The notes: a model not told the origin generated them from the letters alone. DNA of 64,000 nt from JAHBNG01 sp039028975 (GCA_039028975.1 JBCCHB010000008.1:62001-126000); one strand, 5' to 3'. Counted from the stretch's first letter, positions 8,752 to 19,447 are shown. Numbers and translations: made by a program.

Positions 8752-11700
8752 TCACGCTGCAGCAGTGATAACCGCCTGCTGTACCAAACCTCCTGCTACA
8801 TCCGCCAAATCTGTATGGACTGCAGCTGTCGCTTGTTCAACCATTGCCCCCTGCCTTATCTGGGCGATTACCTGCTCTCCCCTCATCCACCGCTCAAATC
8901 CATCAACCAACGCGCTCGTCAAACTCGCCTCATTCTCACACCTCGGAATATTCCCCGACTTCCCATGCCGCTCATAGATCTTCTCCAAACTCACCTCATC
9001 TTGAAGCAAGGCCTGCAAGACGGTCCGGATCTCGGTGAGTTGGGCGAGCCTGTCGCTGTCTTTGAAGGGTTGACCCAACCGCGCCTCAAACGCGGCCAGC
9101 TTCTCCTTCGCGGTGACCAGCGATTCATGGGTGTGGGTATGGGTCTCCTGGAGCTTGTCGGTCAGGCGGGTGAGGTAGTCGGGCAGCTTGTCGGAGTTGG
9201 GGCTACGGAGGGTCTGCTTGTGGCGGGTCTCGCCGTGGAGGGTGAGGTACGCTCGCATGCCGTCATCCTTCTCCATTGTGAACGTCAGCGGAATGCCGCC
9301 AACCGTGCCCAGCTGGACGCTCTCTTTAGCTCCTGGTGGGGTGTCTTCTAGCTTGGCGGTCATCTGCTCCCAGGCGGTCTGGAGCATGGCCTTGAGGGTT
9401 TGGGTGGCAGCGAAGATATCGGGAATGGGTTGGCCGTTGAAGACGAGTTCCGGTTGCTCAGGGCCACCATGCTGAGTTAGCGTGTTGAGGTCGTTGCCGA
9501 GCAGGGCTAAACGCTTTTGCAAGAAGGGTAACTCGGTTTCGGCCAGTTCGCGCACGGTGTGACGGAGCTGATACTGCTCGTCCTGATGCGCCCGTTGCAA
9601 CCGCGCCAAGCGTCCCTGCTCCATCTCCATTTTGGCGAGGGTGAGCATAGCGGGGTTGCCGGAGGCGATGGCCTTGACCTCGGCATAGGAGAGGGCCTGC
9701 TCGTCGATATCATCCATGCGGCGGATGGATGTTTCCCCCGTCATGACTTGGTTGATAAAGCCAGCCTTAGTCTCTAACGTTTGCCACATGTAGGCATCGA
9801 AGGAGCCTTCGGTCACGTAGCGATAGATGGCGACTTCCTCATGCCTGTTGCCCTGGCGGAGGATGCGCCCCTCCCGCTGCTCCACTTCGGCAGGCTTCCA
9901 GGGGGCATCGAGATGGTGGAGGGCCACCAGCCGCTCTTGAACATTGGTACCAGTCCCCATCTTGCTCGTAGAGCCGAGCAGCACGCGCACGTCGCCTTTG
10001 CGCACCTGCCCAAAGAGCTGGGCTTTCTTGGCGTCGGTCTTGTAGTCGCCGATGTTGGCAATCTGGTCGCTGGGAATGCCCCGCTCTTCCAGCTTGGCGA
10101 TGATGGCCTCATAGACGCTGAAGCGACCGTCCTTGCTGCTGACGCCCATGTCGCAGAAGATCATCTGGGTGGCTCGGTTGTCGGCGGTATCCTCCCAAAT
10201 GGCGCAGACCTTCTCGACTACGGCTTCTATTTTGCCTTCGTCAAATTCGGACAAGGTGGGGTAGACCAGCCGTGCATCAAGAGCCAGCTTGCGGCCATCG
10301 GTGGTGATCTTGAGCGCGTTGTCGTCGCGTGGGTCAACGCCGCCGCTGCGCACCCGCTCATAACGTTCGACCAGCTTCTGCTGGATGGCCCGCTGCTCGT
10401 CAGACATGGGGCAGGCCACGGTCTGCACCTCGCCGCCCTTGAGGGTCGGTCGGGGCAGGTTGAGCATCTCGGCGGTCTTGACATCGGCAAAGTCGTGGAA
10501 GAGCTGCAGCAGTTCGGGCAGGTTGATGAAGCGGGTAAAGCGACGGTTGCTGCGCAAGGACTTGCCATCGGGCGAGAGTTCAATCGAATCGACCACATCG
10601 CCAAAGACCGCGGCCCAGGCATCGAAGTGGGCAATGCCCCGCTCGTGCAGCTCTTTGGGGGCCAGGAACCGCTGCATGGTATACATCTCGACCATGCTGT
10701 TGCTGATGGGCGTGCCGGTGGCAAAGGTCAGCCCGCGGCCAGGGGTCTGCTCATCCAGATACCTTGTTTTCATGAGCAGGTCCAGTGAGCGCTGGGAGCC
10801 TTGGGTCTGGACGCCAGCCACCCGATCCATCTTGGTCGGCGTCTCCAAATTCTTGAACAAATGGGCCTCATCGATATAGAGATGGTCCACGCCCAGATCC
10901 TCGAAGGTGAGGCCGCTGTCCTTGCTCTCCACACTCATGAGCTTCTCCAGCCGCTCTTCTAAGGTCAGCTTCTTCTTTTCGATTTGTTTAATGAGCCGCT
11001 TGCCCGCATCGTCAGACATGCTGCCCCGCATATCGGTGAGCAGCGTCTCATAGTCGTCAATCTGCTCCTTGAGGAAGCTGCGCTGGAAGGCGGGCGACAT
11101 GCCGATTTTGCTAAAGGAGCTGTGGGTCATAATGACGCCATCCCACTCGCCGGAGGCGACCTTGGCGGTGAAGAGCTTGCGCTTGCCTTCGGTCAAATCC
11201 TCTTTGCTGGCGACCAGCAGATTGGCGTTGGGGTAGAGCAGATAGAATTCGTGGGCGAACTGCTCCAGCATGTGGTTGGGGACCACGTAGAGCGGTTTTC
11301 TGACTAGTCCGGTCTGGACCATCTTCATGCCCGAGGCGATCATCTCGAAGGTCTTGCCCGCGCCGACCACATGGGCCAGCAGAGTGTTGCCGCCGCTCAT
11401 GGTGCGCCAGACTGCATCAACCTGATGGGGGCGTAGCGTTATCTCTGGATTCATGCCGGGGAAGGTGAGATGGCTGCCGTCGTAGGCTCGCAGACGATGG
11501 GTGTTGAAGCTGTCGTTGTAGCGCCGCACCAGCACATCGGTACGTTCATGGTCGGCAAAGATCCAGCTGCTGAACTGCTCTTTGATGGCGGTCAGCTTCT
11601 CCCGTGCGGCCAGGGTCGCGGTCTGGTCCACCACCCGCTGCTCGCCATCCACACCCTGGACCAGCTTGTAGACGGTCGGCACCCGCAGGTTGAGGGCATC

Positions 11701-14391
11701 GTTGAGCAGGTCAATCGCGCTGCGGTCCAGCGTGCCGTAGGTGCTGACCGAGGCTGCGCTATGGGTAACCGAAGCCGAAGCCCGCACCCGCCAAAGCGCT
11801 TCCTGACCAGCATGGGCCACCTGAATTTCGTCCAGATGGCAGTCGAGAAGCTGGGCTGCAAATTGCTGAATCACCTCAGCCGGAATCCAGGGCGCACCCA
11901 GGTTTGGGTCGATGTCGCCTGGGGTCACATCGTCAGGCAACGCGTCTTCCAGGGCGGCGACGTTGGCACTGATCTCCCATTCGCCGTCGTACGCCTGAGC
12001 CTGCTTCAGCTTTTGGCGCACGTTGCCAGAGAGATAGGCTTCGGCGGTGACGTACTCGTTCTGGACTGGGTTGAAGTAGATGCGGCTACTCAGTTCAGCA
12101 ACCACGGTTTCAGAGTCTGCGCCATAGAGCTGGCTGATAAAGTCGATATCGACCTTGCCCCGCTCGTTGAGGCTGACCAGCAGCCCATCTAAAGCACTCG
12201 CCACATCGCGCACCTGCTCGGCGGGTCCCACCACGTCCCGCAACATGATGGGCATCTTCTGGGCGCTGTTGCTCTTCTCGTCATATTTCTCCAGCGCCAT
12301 AACCAGATAGGCATCGGGGTCGTCGCGGAACTTGGAGACGTTGGGCATCCGGCGCACGGTAGTGCCGTCGCTGCGAGTCGATATGGTGGTCTGGTTGATG
12401 GGTCCCCACTGACCTACAAAGCGGTCATACTTCTGATTGAGCCTACGCCGTGCCGCCTCCCGCTCCTTATCGGGCCGCTGCTCGTTCTGGCTCCACAAGA
12501 CCTCTCTGGCCGCATCCCGAATCTCGATGAGCGCGGTCAATCGCTTGCCGATGGTGCCGGTCAGAGAATGAAGGGGCGTCTGTCCGTGAAGGACCGGCTG
12601 GGTGGTGCCAGCCTCATCCACCACTTGCAGAATGTGACCATCACTGCCAATCAAAAACGCTCCTGGCGAGTAGGAGCGCTGATAAGCAGATTGGGTTGTG
12701 GGGCTGACCGCCTGGGCCAGTTGGGGTAATGGCTCATCACGAGGCCGATAGCACCCTGGCGGCAGCGCCTGGACGATGTGGGCTAGCGTCTCATCTAACG
12801 GACCGTCTTGCGGCTCGACCAGGATTTCGTGATTCTGATACATGCCCCGCCCCGCGGTGATAGACCCTGCCACCATCTCAGGGTGGTCGGCAAAGTAGCG
12901 GTTGTGGCGAGTGCCGTCCTCATCGGGCATGAGCGTCTGGGTCTCCAGCCAGTTGCCCGCGTGCTGGGGTTCCACACCCTGTGCCCGCTTGCGCAGAAAG
13001 ATGATATCGGTGACCACCGACGTGCCTTCGTGCTTGAACGCGGTGCTGGGCAGTCGAATGGCCCCCAGAAAGTCGGCCTGTTCCCCCAAATATTCTCGAA
13101 AGCTGCTATCCAGCTTGTCCATCGTGTAACGGCTGGTGACCAGGGCCATGACGCCCTCGTCCCGCATGGTGGTCAGCGACTTGGCAAAGAAGTAGTCATG
13201 TAACGCAAGAGGCTTGCCGTTGAAGTCCATCTTGAGGTCGGCAAAGGGGACGTTGCCCACCACCACATCGATGCTGCCTTGGGGCAGCTTGGTCTCTTTG
13301 AAGTTCTGGATGCGAATATCGTGGTCGGGGTAGAGCTTCTGGGCAATGCGGCCAGAGAGGCTCTCCATCTCGATGCCCACAAAGTCCATGCCGTCTGGAG
13401 CCATACCCATGAAGTTGCCCACGCCGCAGCCCGGCTCCAGCACCCGAATCCCCTCGCCGCCTACGCCCATGTGGGCCAGCGCGGCGTAGATGCTCTGCAT
13501 GACCACAGGCGAGGTGTAGAAGGCGTTGAAGGTAGAGCGTTTGGCCGAGGCATACTCGTCCAGCGTCAGCAGGGTGGCCAGCTCTTGGCCGATCTCCTGC
13601 CAGCCCTCTTTGAATGTATCAGTTCCAGGTTCGGGGAAGATGTGGTTGGCGACCGCACCGAAGCCAGTAAAGCGAGCCAGCACGCGCTTCTCGGCTGCCG
13701 TGGCATCTCGCTCTTCCGCTTCCAAGGTCTTGAGCAAGCGAATCGCGGCCAGCAGGTCTTCAGCCTTGGCTTTGAGACCAGAAGCGGTCGTCACCTCGGC
13801 CAGAGCAAAGTCTTCCTCCGCAGCGACCTCGGCTTCATCGAGTATCTGCTGCGCTTCGGCCAGAACTTCCGCCACCGCAAAGAGGGAAGGCTGCTCCGCC
13901 ACCACTTCTGCCGGTTTGGAGGGAGCCTCTTTCTTCTGGGACGCCTTGCGCTTGTGGGGCACCTCCCCTACCCGCTTGTGCTGCTTGTGGTCGTCATTGG
14001 CTGGCGCGTTCGGCTGGTCCAGCCCAAAGAGGGGTCCTAGGGCGTCAGGAAGTGCTCCAGCACCGTCCGCTGCGCCTCTAGTTCGGCTTGCAACCGACTC
14101 AGCCCAGGCGTTACTTCCTGAAGCTGATTTATGAGTTTGGTCTCCATCGCTGCCATCGCCTCGCTCTGCTCCGCCAGATAATTCTGGAGCTGCTGCGTAT
14201 GCTGGAGTTCCGCCTTCAACTGCGGCTGGTAGTGGCTCAGATACGCTTCCAGTTGGGCTTGATAGTTGGTCATCGAGTGCTGCCTCTTGTTGTTGGTCAA
14301 CCAGCGCCGTCAGCGTCGCGCTCACCGCCGAGAGGTCGGTGAAGAGGCCCATTTGGTGGGGAGAGGGTTTTCGGCGTCGGGCGGTGGGCAT
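8752..14391 (-). CDS. DNA adenine methylase-helicase fusion (DarB-like, plasmid/phage type)
   Basis: This is a 1879-residue frame. An N6-adenine methylase domain shows the SAM motif EPGCGVGNFMG near residue 317 and GNVPF near 380, the latter in place of the usual NPPY. Further on is an SNF2/DEAD-type helicase with LLAHVVGAGKTFEM (Walker A, near 1004), YIDEAHLFKN (near 1170) and motif VI QREGRILRQGN (near 1505). A coiled-coil tail ends the protein. Proteins of this make-up are found on phages, plasmids and integrative elements. The best known, DarB of phage P1, protects incoming DNA against restriction, so an antirestriction or DNA-transfer role is inferred. The N-terminal part is doubtful: between about 14290 and 14040 another frame has the better codon usage (see the small CDS at 14037). 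The true protein may begin differently or carry two compensating frameshifts. Confidence 0.88.
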   Translation of the reverse strand: MPTARRRKPSPHQMGLFTDLSAVSATLTALVDQQQEAALDDQLSSPTGSVSEPLPAAVEGGTPAYAAAPELSGGAERGDGSDGDQTHKSASGSNAWAESVASRTRGAADGAGALPDALGPLFGLDQPNAPANDDHKQHKRVGEVPHKRKASQKKEAPSKPAEVVAEQPSLFAVAEVLAEAQQILDEAEVAAEEDFALAEVTTASGLKAKAEDLLAAIRLLKTLEAEERDATAAEKRVLARFTGFGAVANHIFPEPGTDTFKEGWQEIGQELATLLTLDEYASAKRSTFNAFYTSPVVMQSIYAALAHMGVGGEGIRVLEPGCGVGNFMGMAPDGMDFVGIEMESLSGRIAQKLYPDHDIRIQNFKETKLPQGSIDVVVGNVPFADLKMDFNGKPLALHDYFFAKSLTTMRDEGVMALVTSRYTMDKLDSSFREYLGEQADFLGAIRLPSTAFKHEGTSVVTDIIFLRKRAQGVEPQHAGNWLETQTLMPDEDGTRHNRYFADHPEMVAGSITAGRGMYQNHEILVEPQDGPLDETLAHIVQALPPGCYRPRDEPLPQLAQAVSPTTQSAYQRSYSPGAFLIGSDGHILQVVDEAGTTQPVLHGQTPLHSLTGTIGKRLTALIEIRDAAREVLWSQNEQRPDKEREAARRRLNQKYDRFVGQWGPINQTTISTRSDGTTVRRMPNVSKFRDDPDAYLVMALEKYDEKSNSAQKMPIMLRDVVGPAEQVRDVASALDGLLVSLNERGKVDIDFISQLYGADSETVVAELSSRIYFNPVQNEYVTAEAYLSGNVRQKLKQAQAYDGEWEISANVAALEDALPDDVTPGDIDPNLGAPWIPAEVIQQFAAQLLDCHLDEIQVAHAGQEALWRVRASASVTHSAASVSTYGTLDRSAIDLLNDALNLRVPTVYKLVQGVDGEQRVVDQTATLAAREKLTAIKEQFSSWIFADHERTDVLVRRYNDSFNTHRLRAYDGSHLTFPGMNPEITLRPHQVDAVWRTMSGGNTLLAHVVGAGKTFEMIASGMKMVQTGLVRKPLYVVPNHMLEQFAHEFYLLYPNANLLVASKEDLTEGKRKLFTAKVASGEWDGVIMTHSSFSKIGMSPAFQRSFLKEQIDDYETLLTDMRGSMSDDAGKRLIKQIEKKKLTLEERLEKLMSVESKDSGLTFEDLGVDHLYIDEAHLFKNLETPTKMDRVAGVQTQGSQRSLDLLMKTRYLDEQTPGRGLTFATGTPISNSMVEMYTMQRFLAPKELHERGIAHFDAWAAVFGDVVDSIELSPDGKSLRSNRRFTRFINLPELLQLFHDFADVKTAEMLNLPRPTLKGGEVQTVACPMSDEQRAIQQKLVERYERVRSGGVDPRDDNALKITTDGRKLALDARLVYPTLSEFDEGKIEAVVEKVCAIWEDTADNRATQMIFCDMGVSSKDGRFSVYEAIIAKLEERGIPSDQIANIGDYKTDAKKAQLFGQVRKGDVRVLLGSTSKMGTGTNVQERLVALHHLDAPWKPAEVEQREGRILRQGNRHEEVAIYRYVTEGSFDAYMWQTLETKAGFINQVMTGETSIRRMDDIDEQALSYAEVKAIASGNPAMLTLAKMEMEQGRLARLQRAHQDEQYQLRHTVRELAETELPFLQKRLALLGNDLNTLTQHGGPEQPELVFNGQPIPDIFAATQTLKAMLQTAWEQMTAKLEDTPPGAKESVQLGTVGGIPLTFTMEKDDGMRAYLTLHGETRHKQTLRSPNSDKLPDYLTRLTDKLQETHTHTHESLVTAKEKLAAFEARLGQPFKDSDRLAQLTEIRTVLQALLQDEVSLEKIYERHGKSGNIPRCENEASLTSALVDGFERWMRGEQVIAQIRQGAMVEQATAAVHTDLADVAGGLVQQAVITAAA
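14037..14273 (-). CDS. Small coiled-coil protein or shifted-frame segment inside the methylase-helicase start
   Basis: These 78 residues (MTNYQAQLEAYLSHYQPQLK and onward) overlap the first part of the methylase-helicase frame in another phase. The sequence is Gln/Leu/Glu-rich and clearly helical, ending VLEHFLTP at a TAG. Counting by eye, G or C fills about 70% of third positions here, against under 40% in the overlapping large frame, while the large frame looks normal again on both sides. AGAGG lies 9 bases before the ATG at 14273. It is either a real small overlapping gene or part of the large protein displaced by two frameshifts. Confidence 0.5.
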   Translation of the reverse strand: MTNYQAQLEAYLSHYQPQLKAELQHTQQLQNYLAEQSEAMAAMETKLINQLQEVTPGLSRLQAELEAQRTVLEHFLTP

Positions 14392-14538
14392 GGGTTAGTT
14401 AATGGTTATTATCGAAAAATCACCTGTAATCAGAAAGAATTTAGAACCAAATCATAGTACTTGGTTACAGACCGAAATGAGAAGTTAATTTTGATTGTTT
14501 CGGACTTTGTGTAACCTTTTTATGTCCACCCGCGTCAT

Positions 14539-17500
14539 TCACTGTATTGGTGTAGCAAGTGGTGATTCTAAGGGTGATAGAAGGGGAGAAGTATTATCAG
14601 ATGTACTATTTGGTGTTGTAATCGAAATCGAAGAATCCCTAGACGCAGAAACATCTGCCAAGAACGACTCGATTTCAATCCCTCGAGTATCAAATTGACC
14701 GCTGGCTTTGAGCCAGCCATTTAGCTCCCACAACCTCTGAACGGCACTGTCTACATCCCCAGAAACGATTTCCCGTCTTGCTACATCTTTAACGCCCAAA
14801 ACAACATCCAGTGGGATCAAGACATCGGAACACGTAGGTATATACATTTGCTCGCTATCGTTCCTATAGTGGTTCCATTCGGACCAAGTGAAGTTACGTG
14901 GCGCGACATCGCAAGCAGCTCCTGTCATTTTCTGCATGTTTGCATACCAGACTCTCACAGTACGATCTGCACTACTTGTAAGAATCTTAGTTCCATCAGC
15001 GCTCCATTCGGCATGCAGTACCCAATCTGTGTGGCCGTCAAGTACAGCCACTTCTTCTCCTGATGTCGAATCCCATACTCTCGCCATATGGTCATTGCCA
15101 ATCGTGAGAATTCTATTCTCGTCTATACTCCACTCGGCACGACTTACTTTGTCTGTATGGCCTAAAAGCGTTATCAACTGTTGACCTGTTTCGGTGTTCC
15201 ATAATCGGGCTGTACCGTCGTTGCCGCTGGTGAGAATCTTGCTCTCATCTGCATTCCATACAGCATCATTTACAGGACCTGAGTGCCCTTCTAATCGAGT
15301 CAGTTCCTTTCCGCTGTCTGCATCCCACACTCGGACCGTACCATCAGTGCTACTAGTAAGAATCTTACTCTCATCCGCATTCCAAGTGGCACTTAATACG
15401 GTGCCTGTGTGGCCTCTAAAAGCAGAAAGTTCTTCGGTTGTTTCCATTTTCCAAACTTGAGCAATACTACCATTCCGGGTAAGAATCTTGCTCTTATCGG
15501 TATTCCAAATAGGTGATCCAAAACCCGAGAGGACATTAAGTTGCTCATACGTCGTTGCATCCCATAACCGGAGTGTTCGATCATAGCTCCATGTGAATAT
15601 CGTATCTTCATCCGCACTCAAGGCAACTCCTGACACAACATCCGTGTGACCTTCCAGTTTTGCAATTTCTCGTCCAGTGTTTGCATCCCATATCCTAGCT
15701 GTGCGGTCGACGCTACTGGTAAGAACCTTGCTTTCATCTGCATTCCATACGGCTTGCGACAGTCCGCGCGTATGCCCATTGAAAACGACGAGTTCTCGTC
15801 CTGTTGCAACATCCCATACTCTGGCTGTGTGATCGTCGCTACTGGTGAGAACCTTACTCTCATCCGAACTCCATGTCGCTCTCAAAACATAGTATGGGTT
15901 TATTTCAAGCCAGTCAAGCTCTCGAGCATTCTTTGCATCCGATGCTGAGTCCACATGGCCAGTAATGATTGGGAACTCTTGTCCTTTCCCTTCGCTCCAA
16001 ATTCTGGCAAAGCCGTTGCTTCCACCAGCAGTCAGAATCTTGCTTTCATCCGTATTCCATATTGCCTGCGAGATACCGGCTACATGCCCCTTGATAATGC
16101 CAAGTTCCTGCCCTGTCAACGTATCCCACACTCTGGCAGTACGATCGCTACTAAGGGTGAGAATCCTGACCTCGTCTTTACTCCACTTGGCTGACCAAAC
16201 CTCACCCGAATGGCCTTCCAGAATGCTGATTACCTGTCCTGTCGTAACGTCCCATACTCTTGCGGTTCTATCGCTACTAGCGGTGAGTACTTTGCTCTCG
16301 TCTGCACTCCAAATGGCCGACCGAACTTCACCCGTGTGGCCATCCAGGATGCTTATGGCTTGTCCTGTGTCTGTATCCCAAACACTAGCTGTCTTATCTT
16401 TACTAATGGTGAGAATCATACTCTCGTCTTTACTCCACTGTGCCGAAATAACCTCACCTGTGTGACCTTCCATGATGCCAAGTTCCTGCCCTGTCAGCGT
16501 ATCCCACACTCTAGCTGTGTGATCGTAACTGATAGTAAGAAGTTTACTCTCATCTGAACTCCATTTTGCTTGCGACACCCTGTCCGTATGGCCGTTGAGA
16601 ATAGTTAACTCGCTACCCGTCTCGGCATCCCAAACTCGTGCCGTGTGATCACCACTACACGTGACTATCTTGGTCCCATCCGCATTCCATTCTGCCTGAT
16701 ATACTCTCCTCCTATGTCCATCGAGGCTTGCAAGCTCTTGACCCGTTTCTGCATCCCATACTTTAGGTGACCAAAGTCTGTCAATGGTGACGATCTTGCT
16801 CCCATCCGCATTCCACGTAGCTTGACTGACGCCATTTAGACCATCAAGAATGACAAGTTCCTCTCCTGTTATTGAATTCCATACTCTGACTGTATCGTCG
16901 TTACTGAGGGTGAGAATCTTGGTCTCATCCGCACTCCACTTTGCAAATCTGATATCCCCAGCGTGGCCTTCAATAATTGTAAGAGCCTCTCCAGTATCTG
17001 CGTCCCATACCTTAGCGAAGTCGTCGCTGCTGTAGGTAAGAATCCTACTCTCATCCTTATTCCAGAGTGCCTGAAACACCTTTCCTCTATGGCCGTAGAA
17101 GGTACCAAGTACTTCTCCGGTATCTGTAGACCACAATCTGGCGCCAGAGTAGCTACGAGTTAGAATCTTACTCTCATCTGCACTCCAGCTAGCATGAGTT
17201 GCCCCTATTTCATCAAATATCACATGGCTACGCCACGGTACTGCAAGCGCCTCACGAATAGCTGAAAATGCTTCCTTTACAGGATACATTTTCCCTGATT
17301 CAATTGCAAGCAGAATGGCAGGCTCATAGTGACTCTTATTGAGTTCCTCCTTTGAGCGGATGGCCAATTCACGTGCCCGAGCTATGCTTGATTTCCGCTG
17401 AACTTCGACCAGCGAGGATTGCAGCGCAGCATTGGTTGTATTCACTTTATCTACGGTCTGGTTAAGTTGATTAATAGTCTGGTCGAGGTTCTTGTTGGTG

Positions 17501-19362
17501 GTTATTAACTCAGAATTAGCTTCATCCAACTGTCGATTAAGATAGAATGACAGGGTTGCAGTCGTTGTCGCAACCAGAAATAGTACCAACACAATGATGG
17601 TAGCGTTACGGAAAATGAGCACTCGTCTTTTCTGCTCTTCAGCTAGTTTTCGTTCTTGCTCGACCTTTTGCAACATCTCCTCATCCTTTACACGCATTTC
17701 TTCATCCACTGCCTGTTGGCTAAAATCGAGGAACCTCTGCTCTATGGCATTGAGCTCTCCAATAGATTTTTTTCTCCAGTCCTGTGCAGCCTCCAGCCGT
17801 ATACCGCGGTAAAGAAAACCATCGTCTTTCGTTTGCTCCCATTCCCGGGCGTCTTCTGCCAAGCGTCGATGTAGGCGAAGCCCCTCGCGATCATCATCTA
17901 GCCAGTTACGCAAGCGAGGCCACGCTCGAATCAAGGCTTCATGGGCAACTTCTACCTCTATCCGTTCTTCTGTGGCATTGCTACCGCCATCATTAACGTT
18001 TTGTGCCTGTGAAGTCACAATTAGGCGGATTGTGGCCAACTTAGTCACAATTGCTCGTACGGCTTCTGGCTCGACTCCGGTCGCGTAAAGCTCGGAACGG
18101 TCAATGCGGCGGCGGGTATCTTCCCTACCTTCCCCTAACTCGGTCAGTCGCAAAAAAATCGTCCTGGCAATCCGTTGACCCTCAGTATCTAGCTTATGAA
18201 ACTCTTGTTCAGCAGTAGCGGCAATGGCTCCCTGCACTCGTCCCGATTCTAGGTAACCAGCAGAGGTTAGGGTGCGTCCGCTGCGCCGTTGCCACGTTTC
18301 GAGTAGCGCATGTTGCAACAATGGCAACGCACCTGGCTCGCCGCTCACGTCTTCCAACAACAGTTTGAGCAACCCATCTTCCATCTCCCAACCTTCTGCC
18401 TCAAGCGGGCCAAGAATGGCCTGCTCCATTTCGGCATCGGTCATGGGCTCGATGTACTTTTGGTTTGCGTCCAGAGCTGGCGGCAGCTTGGGAATGGAGG
18501 CGCAGTAGGCGTAGAAGTCGGCACGCAGGGTCAACACAACGATGGTCTGCCCGTCCGGCTGGCAAGCGGTCAGCAGATTGGCGACAAACTGCTCGCGGAC
18601 AGTCTGGTCACGGCAGGCGGTGAATAGTTCTTCAAATTGATCGACGACCAACAGCAGCCGGTCTGCAGGTTGGTCGCTGAGAATGCGTTGCACCCGAAGG
18701 TCCAAAATGCGATGGTCTTGGGCTAGTTCCTCAATGAGTTGGAGCCGTTCCAAGTCCGATGAGTTGTCATGGGTTAGGCTGGCGGCTAACGCGTGGAAGG
18801 GCCTTACCCCTGGTTTGATAATGTGGACGGGCCATTGGTCGCTGCCTTGGGGTAATTCGACGCCATCAGGTAGGGGCCGCTTGCACTGGAGCGTAGCCAC
18901 CAGCCCAGCCCGCACTACCGAGGATTTCCCGCTGCCCGATGCACCAACCACAGGCAAAAAGCGTTGATGGTGCAAGCGTTCAACTAGTTCGGCAATCAGG
19001 GCGTCACGGCCAAAGAAGAGGTGATGGTCATTGACATCGAAGACGTCGAGACCTTTGTAGGGCGGGTTGCCTTCTTCGGCGGGGATCAGGTTGCTCCAGT
19101 GTTGGCTTTCTTGGTAGAGATTGGCTAGTTTTTGATTGCCAGGATTGGACTCATGGGCAGCTTCAATGAGCTCCAGCACGCGGTTGTGCCGGTCCGCCCA
19201 GTTGATGACATCGTGGACAATTTGCTCGAAATTCCTGCCGAGCGAGATGTCGTCTAGGCGCGCGTCGAATTTCGTTCGCAGGAGGATTGCCAACGATGAA
19301 GGGATATAGCCGTCGAGAAGTGCCTCGGCGATTGAGGATAGTTGGGAGCCGTTTAGGGACAT
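14539..19362 (-). CDS. EAD1-nSTAND1 NTPase with about 18 WD40 repeats
   Basis: This 1607-residue paralogue has the same plan as the protein at 3979. Residues 1-90 are an EAD1 domain (LSSIAEALLDGYIPSSLAIL). The STAND NTPase has PPYKGLDVFDVNDHHLFFGR, Walker A GASGSGKSS (K146) and Walker B LLLVVDQFEELF (D241). One membrane segment lies near 585-607 and is followed by a coiled coil (LDQTINQLNQTVDKVNTTNA). About 18 WD40 repeats run from roughly 720 to 1475 with cores such as WSADESKILTSSxDxTARVW. A C-terminal tail (RNFTWSEWNHY, then a Ser/Thr/Pro-rich end) resembles the tails of other WD40-STAND proteins. It is transcribed in the same direction as the next STAND gene, 85 bp apart, suggesting one operon. 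The role inferred from the family is a threshold sensor that recruits EAD1 effectors at the membrane. The trigger is unknown. Confidence 0.92.
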   Translation of the reverse strand: MSLNGSQLSSIAEALLDGYIPSSLAILLRTKFDARLDDISLGRNFEQIVHDVINWADRHNRVLELIEAAHESNPGNQKLANLYQESQHWSNLIPAEEGNPPYKGLDVFDVNDHHLFFGRDALIAELVERLHHQRFLPVVGASGSGKSSVVRAGLVATLQCKRPLPDGVELPQGSDQWPVHIIKPGVRPFHALAASLTHDNSSDLERLQLIEELAQDHRILDLRVQRILSDQPADRLLLVVDQFEELFTACRDQTVREQFVANLLTACQPDGQTIVVLTLRADFYAYCASIPKLPPALDANQKYIEPMTDAEMEQAILGPLEAEGWEMEDGLLKLLLEDVSGEPGALPLLQHALLETWQRRSGRTLTSAGYLESGRVQGAIAATAEQEFHKLDTEGQRIARTIFLRLTELGEGREDTRRRIDRSELYATGVEPEAVRAIVTKLATIRLIVTSQAQNVNDGGSNATEERIEVEVAHEALIRAWPRLRNWLDDDREGLRLHRRLAEDAREWEQTKDDGFLYRGIRLEAAQDWRKKSIGELNAIEQRFLDFSQQAVDEEMRVKDEEMLQKVEQERKLAEEQKRRVLIFRNATIIVLVLFLVATTTATLSFYLNRQLDEANSELITTNKNLDQTINQLNQTVDKVNTTNAALQSSLVEVQRKSSIARARELAIRSKEELNKSHYEPAILLAIESGKMYPVKEAFSAIREALAVPWRSHVIFDEIGATHASWSADESKILTRSYSGARLWSTDTGEVLGTFYGHRGKVFQALWNKDESRILTYSSDDFAKVWDADTGEALTIIEGHAGDIRFAKWSADETKILTLSNDDTVRVWNSITGEELVILDGLNGVSQATWNADGSKIVTIDRLWSPKVWDAETGQELASLDGHRRRVYQAEWNADGTKIVTCSGDHTARVWDAETGSELTILNGHTDRVSQAKWSSDESKLLTISYDHTARVWDTLTGQELGIMEGHTGEVISAQWSKDESMILTISKDKTASVWDTDTGQAISILDGHTGEVRSAIWSADESKVLTASSDRTARVWDVTTGQVISILEGHSGEVWSAKWSKDEVRILTLSSDRTARVWDTLTGQELGIIKGHVAGISQAIWNTDESKILTAGGSNGFARIWSEGKGQEFPIITGHVDSASDAKNARELDWLEINPYYVLRATWSSDESKVLTSSDDHTARVWDVATGRELVVFNGHTRGLSQAVWNADESKVLTSSVDRTARIWDANTGREIAKLEGHTDVVSGVALSADEDTIFTWSYDRTLRLWDATTYEQLNVLSGFGSPIWNTDKSKILTRNGSIAQVWKMETTEELSAFRGHTGTVLSATWNADESKILTSSTDGTVRVWDADSGKELTRLEGHSGPVNDAVWNADESKILTSGNDGTARLWNTETGQQLITLLGHTDKVSRAEWSIDENRILTIGNDHMARVWDSTSGEEVAVLDGHTDWVLHAEWSADGTKILTSSADRTVRVWYANMQKMTGAACDVAPRNFTWSEWNHYRNDSEQMYIPTCSDVLIPLDVVLGVKDVARREIVSGDVDSAVQRLWELNGWLKASGQFDTRGIEIESFLADVSASRDSSISITTPNSTSDNTSPLLSPLESPLATPIQ

Positions 19363-19447
19363 GGGTCAGTTTGGGTTGTATTCTTTAGCGACAGGACTAT
19401 CAGTAAATTCACTGTGGTGAATGGGTATATGATTCACAATTGGGAGC

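Noticed and set aside
9781..10788. 335-codon plus-strand frame inside the methylase-helicase gene
   Set aside because: It lies wholly opposite conserved helicase motifs. Its His/Leu/Ala/Gly-rich product is the usual antisense shadow of a G+C-rich gene.
13279..14134. Long plus-strand frames over the methylase start
   Set aside because: They lie opposite the conserved SAM motif and lack a credible start site. They are shadows of the coding strand.
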